Assembly: GCA_031263805.1 (NCBI GenBank)
Contig: JAISFB010000115.1
Coordinates: 1-6,759, forward strand
Direction: 5' to 3'
Length of the DNA stretch: 6,759 bases
Origin: Oscillospiraceae bacterium
Lineage (GTDB): Bacteria > Bacillota > Clostridia > Oscillospirales > Oscillospiraceae
Every line of letters starts with the position of its first letter. Positions within the stretch are counted from its first letter, which is position 1. The position numbers and the translations under genes are program-made. The notes beneath the pieces were generated by a model. That model worked only from the letters and a program-made list of their open reading frames with translations. It was not told the origin of the DNA and did not search any database. Below are positions 5,978 through 6,759 of this stretch, one piece after another.

Positions 5978-6042
5978 AAATTATGCTGTCGCGCAAATTA
6001 TGCTGTCGCGCAAATATGCTGTCGCGCAAATATGCTCTTGCG
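5978..6042. repeat. Tandem 16-17 bp repeat, about four copies, in the fliD-fliS spacer
   Basis: Copies of AAATTATGCTGTCGCGC occur at 5978-5994 and 5995-6011. A third, one base shorter (AAATATGCTGTCGCGC), is at 6012-6027, and a partial, diverged copy is at 6028-6042. The array ends right at the fliS Shine-Dalgarno (5972-5977). Units of 16 and 17 bases would break a reading frame, so it is a non-coding repeat. Slippage here would change fliD-fliS spacing or leader structure. Confidence 0.85.
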
Positions 6043-6063
6043 TTTTGCACGCCGCCGCTTTTA

Positions 6064-6759
6064 TCAGCTTGAGCTTTGCCCCAGCAGGCTTTCCAGCCAG
6101 CTCGTCTGCTCGTTCATCTTTGACAGCGCCGTTTCCATCGCGGCGAATTTGAGGTAATATTTTTCCTCAAGCGCCGTCATTTTTTCCTTAAACGCCTCAA
6201 TATCCTCAGAGGCGGACTTGAGGCGGTCTGTAAGCGCGTCCAGATTCGACGCGCCGGAGCCGATATTATACGTGTCGATGAGAGACGAGACGCGGGTCAA
6301 AAAGCCGCCTGACGAGTCTGTGCCGGCGAGGACTGCCATGACCTTTTCCGGGTCGCTTTCTATCGCCGCGCGCAGCTTATCCTCGTCGAGCGCGATTTGA
6401 TCCTTGCTCTCGTCGAAATAGCCGCCCATTTTTATGCCTATCGAGGAGGGGGAGAGACCCGTGCCCTGCACGGTCTCATACAGCGCGGAGCGCATATTTG
6501 TCAAAAGGCGGCGTATGCCGGCGTCGCCGTAGATCACGCCCTTTTTCGCTATGGCCTCGTAGGCCTCGATCTGCTCCTCCGTCATCGCGGACTTTTCCTC
6601 GTCCGTCAGCGGGAGATAGTCTTTCTCGGAGGTCGATTTGCGCGTCGTCGTCAGCTCGGTGAGCTTTTTGACGAGCGTGTTGTAGCCCTCGACGAATTTT
6701 TTGACGTTGTCGATCACGGGCTGGGCGTCTCTTTTTATCGTGGCGTAAATCTCTTCGCC
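6064..6759 (-). CDS. fliD: Flagellar hook-associated protein 2 (filament cap) FliD, C-terminal part (5' end outside window)
   Basis: The reading frame is open to the right edge, and 231 C-terminal residues are present. FliD forms the cap at the filament tip and guides flagellin folding as the filament grows. The visible part begins IYATIKRDAQPVIDNVKKFV, then EGYNTLVKKLTEL, the typical entry to the FliD C-terminal domain. Next come GDAGIRRLLTNMRSALYE and LSPSSIGIKMGGYFDESK, then ALDEDKLRAAIESDPEKVMAVLAG, all of which match this domain well. It ends in a coiled coil (about the last 60 residues, MTALEEKYYLKFAAMETALSKM) and the tail WLESLLGQSSS. The stop is TGA, immediately followed by TAA. A GTG at 6717 is an internal Val, not the start. 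fliS follows after 100 bases containing a tandem repeat. Confidence 0.95.
   Translation of the reverse strand, partial: GEEIYATIKRDAQPVIDNVKKFVEGYNTLVKKLTELTTTRKSTSEKDYLPLTDEEKSAMTEEQIEAYEAIAKKGVIYGDAGIRRLLTNMRSALYETVQGTGLSPSSIGIKMGGYFDESKDQIALDEDKLRAAIESDPEKVMAVLAGTDSSGGFLTRVSSLIDTYNIGSGASNLDALTDRLKSASEDIEAFKEKMTALEEKYYLKFAAMETALSKMNEQTSWLESLLGQSSS

Noticed and set aside
5978..6042. CRISPR array
   Set aside because: The units are contiguous 16-17 bp repeats without spacers and no cas gene is present.
5964..6050. GTG at 6050 as the fliS start
   Set aside because: It would translate the tandem repeat and add 29 residues not seen in FliS. The ATG at 5963 has a strong ribosome binding site.

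Overview
The window looks like a chromosomal segment from a flagellated, GC-rich anaerobe. The protein sequences resemble those of Bacillota (Clostridia) or Synergistota. This rests on protein style, strong AAGGAG-type ribosome binding sites, the presence of a YaaR/DUF327 protein, and GC-rich interspersed hairpin repeats. The phylum call is an inference and is weak. No phage, transposase, CRISPR array, tRNA or rRNA is visible.

The layout falls into three blocks. (1) The right-hand part, 6759 down to 4752 on the minus strand, is the end of a late flagellar operon: fliD (its 5' end lies outside the window), a 100-base spacer carrying a 16-17 bp tandem repeat, fliS, a small helical FlgN/FliT-like protein that overlaps fliS, and a YaaR-family (DUF327) protein with a TTG start. 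(2) The middle, 3757-4742, holds ridA on the plus strand, which converges on the flagellar operon with only 9 bases between stop codons. It also holds a divergently transcribed small cupin with unusual metal-ligand positions. The intergenic space contains a good sigma-70-type promoter for the cupin and a likely extended -10 promoter for ridA. A hairpin with a perfect 20-bp stem follows the cupin. (3) The left-hand part, 3582 down to 1 on the minus strand, is a housekeeping run: prs (PRPP synthetase), pth (peptidyl-tRNA hydrolase) abutting it directly, then about 760 bases without a credible gene, then ychF, and the start of a DUF1624-type membrane acyltransferase that overlaps the ychF stop codon.

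The 760-base gap (1272-2031) is the most unusual part of the window. It is a mosaic of small hairpins built from two inverted, diverged copies of one composite repeat (order A-B-D ... D'-B'-A'). The paired copies differ in their stems, yet the stems stay complementary, which suggests that the hairpins themselves are maintained. No protein is encoded that could move it, so it resembles a non-autonomous repeat of the REP/BIME kind, or a structured RNA.

Functionally, the flagellar genes serve filament capping and export chaperoning. RidA clears reactive enamine/imine intermediates. prs and pth supply PRPP and recycle stalled peptidyl-tRNA. YchF is a ribosome-associated ATPase. Most genes are conventional. 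The points that merit follow-up are the inverted hairpin mosaic, the YaaR protein at the end of a flagellar operon, the fliD-fliS tandem repeat, and the cupin.
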